A DNA stretch of 6,317 nucleotides from Muribaculaceae bacterium (GTDB lineage Bacteria; Bacteroidota; Bacteroidia; Bacteroidales; Muribaculaceae): the NCBI GenBank assembly GCA_009775355.1, contig VSPN01000075.1:1-6317 (forward strand), read 5' to 3'. The first letter of the stretch is position 1. Each line of letters opens with the position of its first letter. Made by a program: the position numbers and the translations under genes. The notes under the pieces are model-generated. The model was not told the DNA's origin. It saw only the letters and a list, made by a program, of their open reading frames with translations, and did not search any database. Positions 6,200 to 6,317 of this stretch are shown piece after piece.

Positions 6200-6207
6200 C
6201 AAAATTA
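6200..6207 (-). promoter_or_regulatory. Probable -7 element of the queA-aroA promoter
   Basis: On the minus strand TAATTTTG matches TAnnTTTG exactly and is the same octamer as in the left-edge promoter. About 20 bases further upstream there is no TTTG, only pyrimidine-rich sequence, so the -33 element is weak. Transcription would begin near 6195, giving a leader of about 80 bases. It lies back-to-back with the tRNA promoter, its -7 box only 9 bases from the tRNA -33 box. Confidence 0.4.
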
Positions 6208-6216
6208 GCAAAAAAA

Positions 6217-6248
6217 TTTGGCAGTTTAAGAAAAAAGCCCTAACTTTG
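6217..6248 (+). promoter_or_regulatory. Bacteroidetes-type promoter of the tRNA gene
   Basis: A -33 TTTG (6217-6220) and a -7 TAACTTTG (6241-6248) are 20 bases apart, a full match to the phylum consensus. The start of transcription would be near 6253, about 7 bases before the mature 5' end of the tRNA at 6260. Confidence 0.8.
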
Positions 6249-6259
6249 CACTCGCAATC

Positions 6260-6317
6260 GGGCGATTAGCTCAGCTGGTTTAGAGCGTCTGCCTTACAAG
6301 CAGAGGGTCTGCGGTTC
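6260..6317 (+). tRNA. tRNA-Val (anticodon TAC), 3' end cut by the window
   Basis: The 5' part of a tRNA, ending within the T arm. Acceptor strand GGGCGAT (6260-6266), TA at 8-9, D stem GCTC (6269-6272) paired with GAGC (6283-6286) around a loop containing GG, anticodon stem TCTGC (6288-6292) paired with GCAGA (6300-6304), and the 7-base loop CTTACAA (6293-6299). The anticodon is TAC (6295-6297), which reads GUA and, with usual U34 modification, other valine codons. The variable region GGGTC and T stem TGCGG are followed by TTC of the T loop, where the window stops. More tRNAs may follow in the same transcript but cannot be seen. Confidence 0.93.

Noticed and set aside
6115..6317. Functional link between queA and the neighbouring tRNA
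   Set aside because: Queuosine is placed in tRNAs with GUN anticodons (Asn, Asp, His, Tyr), whereas this tRNA has UAC, so the adjacency gives no substrate relation.

Overview
The window looks like chromosomal DNA from a Bacteroidales bacterium, perhaps from the Muribaculaceae or a related gut family. The order-level call rests on three things. Promoters match the Bacteroidetes consensus (TTTG, about 20 bases, then TAnnTTTG). Shine-Dalgarno sequences are almost absent. The proteins are of Bacteroidetes type: an OprO/OprP-like porin, a long form of QueA, and a small Cys-rich anchored protein. The family-level guess is inference only. I see no insertion sequence, prophage gene, CRISPR array or other mobile element, and nothing that amounts to a new multi-gene defence or mobile system.

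Layout from left to right. (1) At the left edge is the 5' end of an unidentified minus-strand gene, cut by the window and preceded by a near-perfect promoter. (2) An AT-rich gap follows. (3) Next is a minus-strand pair: a phosphate-selective-type porin and, downstream of it, a small membrane-anchored protein with a CCGxHxxC motif. A strong 13-bp hairpin separates the two. (4) A 212-bp divergent intergenic region with repeats and dyads comes next. (5) On the plus strand is a secreted histidine acid phosphatase that resembles glucose-1-phosphatase (Agp). (6) Convergent to it is the minus-strand operon queA-aroA, whose genes overlap by four bases (ATGA). (7) A short divergent promoter region leads to a plus-strand tRNA-Val(TAC), which is cut off by the right edge.

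How the genes may work together. The divergent porin and phosphatase form a plausible outer-membrane and periplasmic unit: the phosphatase releases phosphate from sugar or inositol phosphates, and the porin admits small anionic solutes. That link is inferred from gene order and family. QueA (queuosine in tRNA) and AroA (chorismate pathway) are housekeeping enzymes that are probably translationally coupled, without a common pathway. The items most worth a second look are the possible H-type pseudoknot in the queA leader, the phospholipase-A2-like cysteine/histidine cluster in the small anchored protein, the hairpin upstream of that gene, and the spaced direct repeats between porin and phosphatase.
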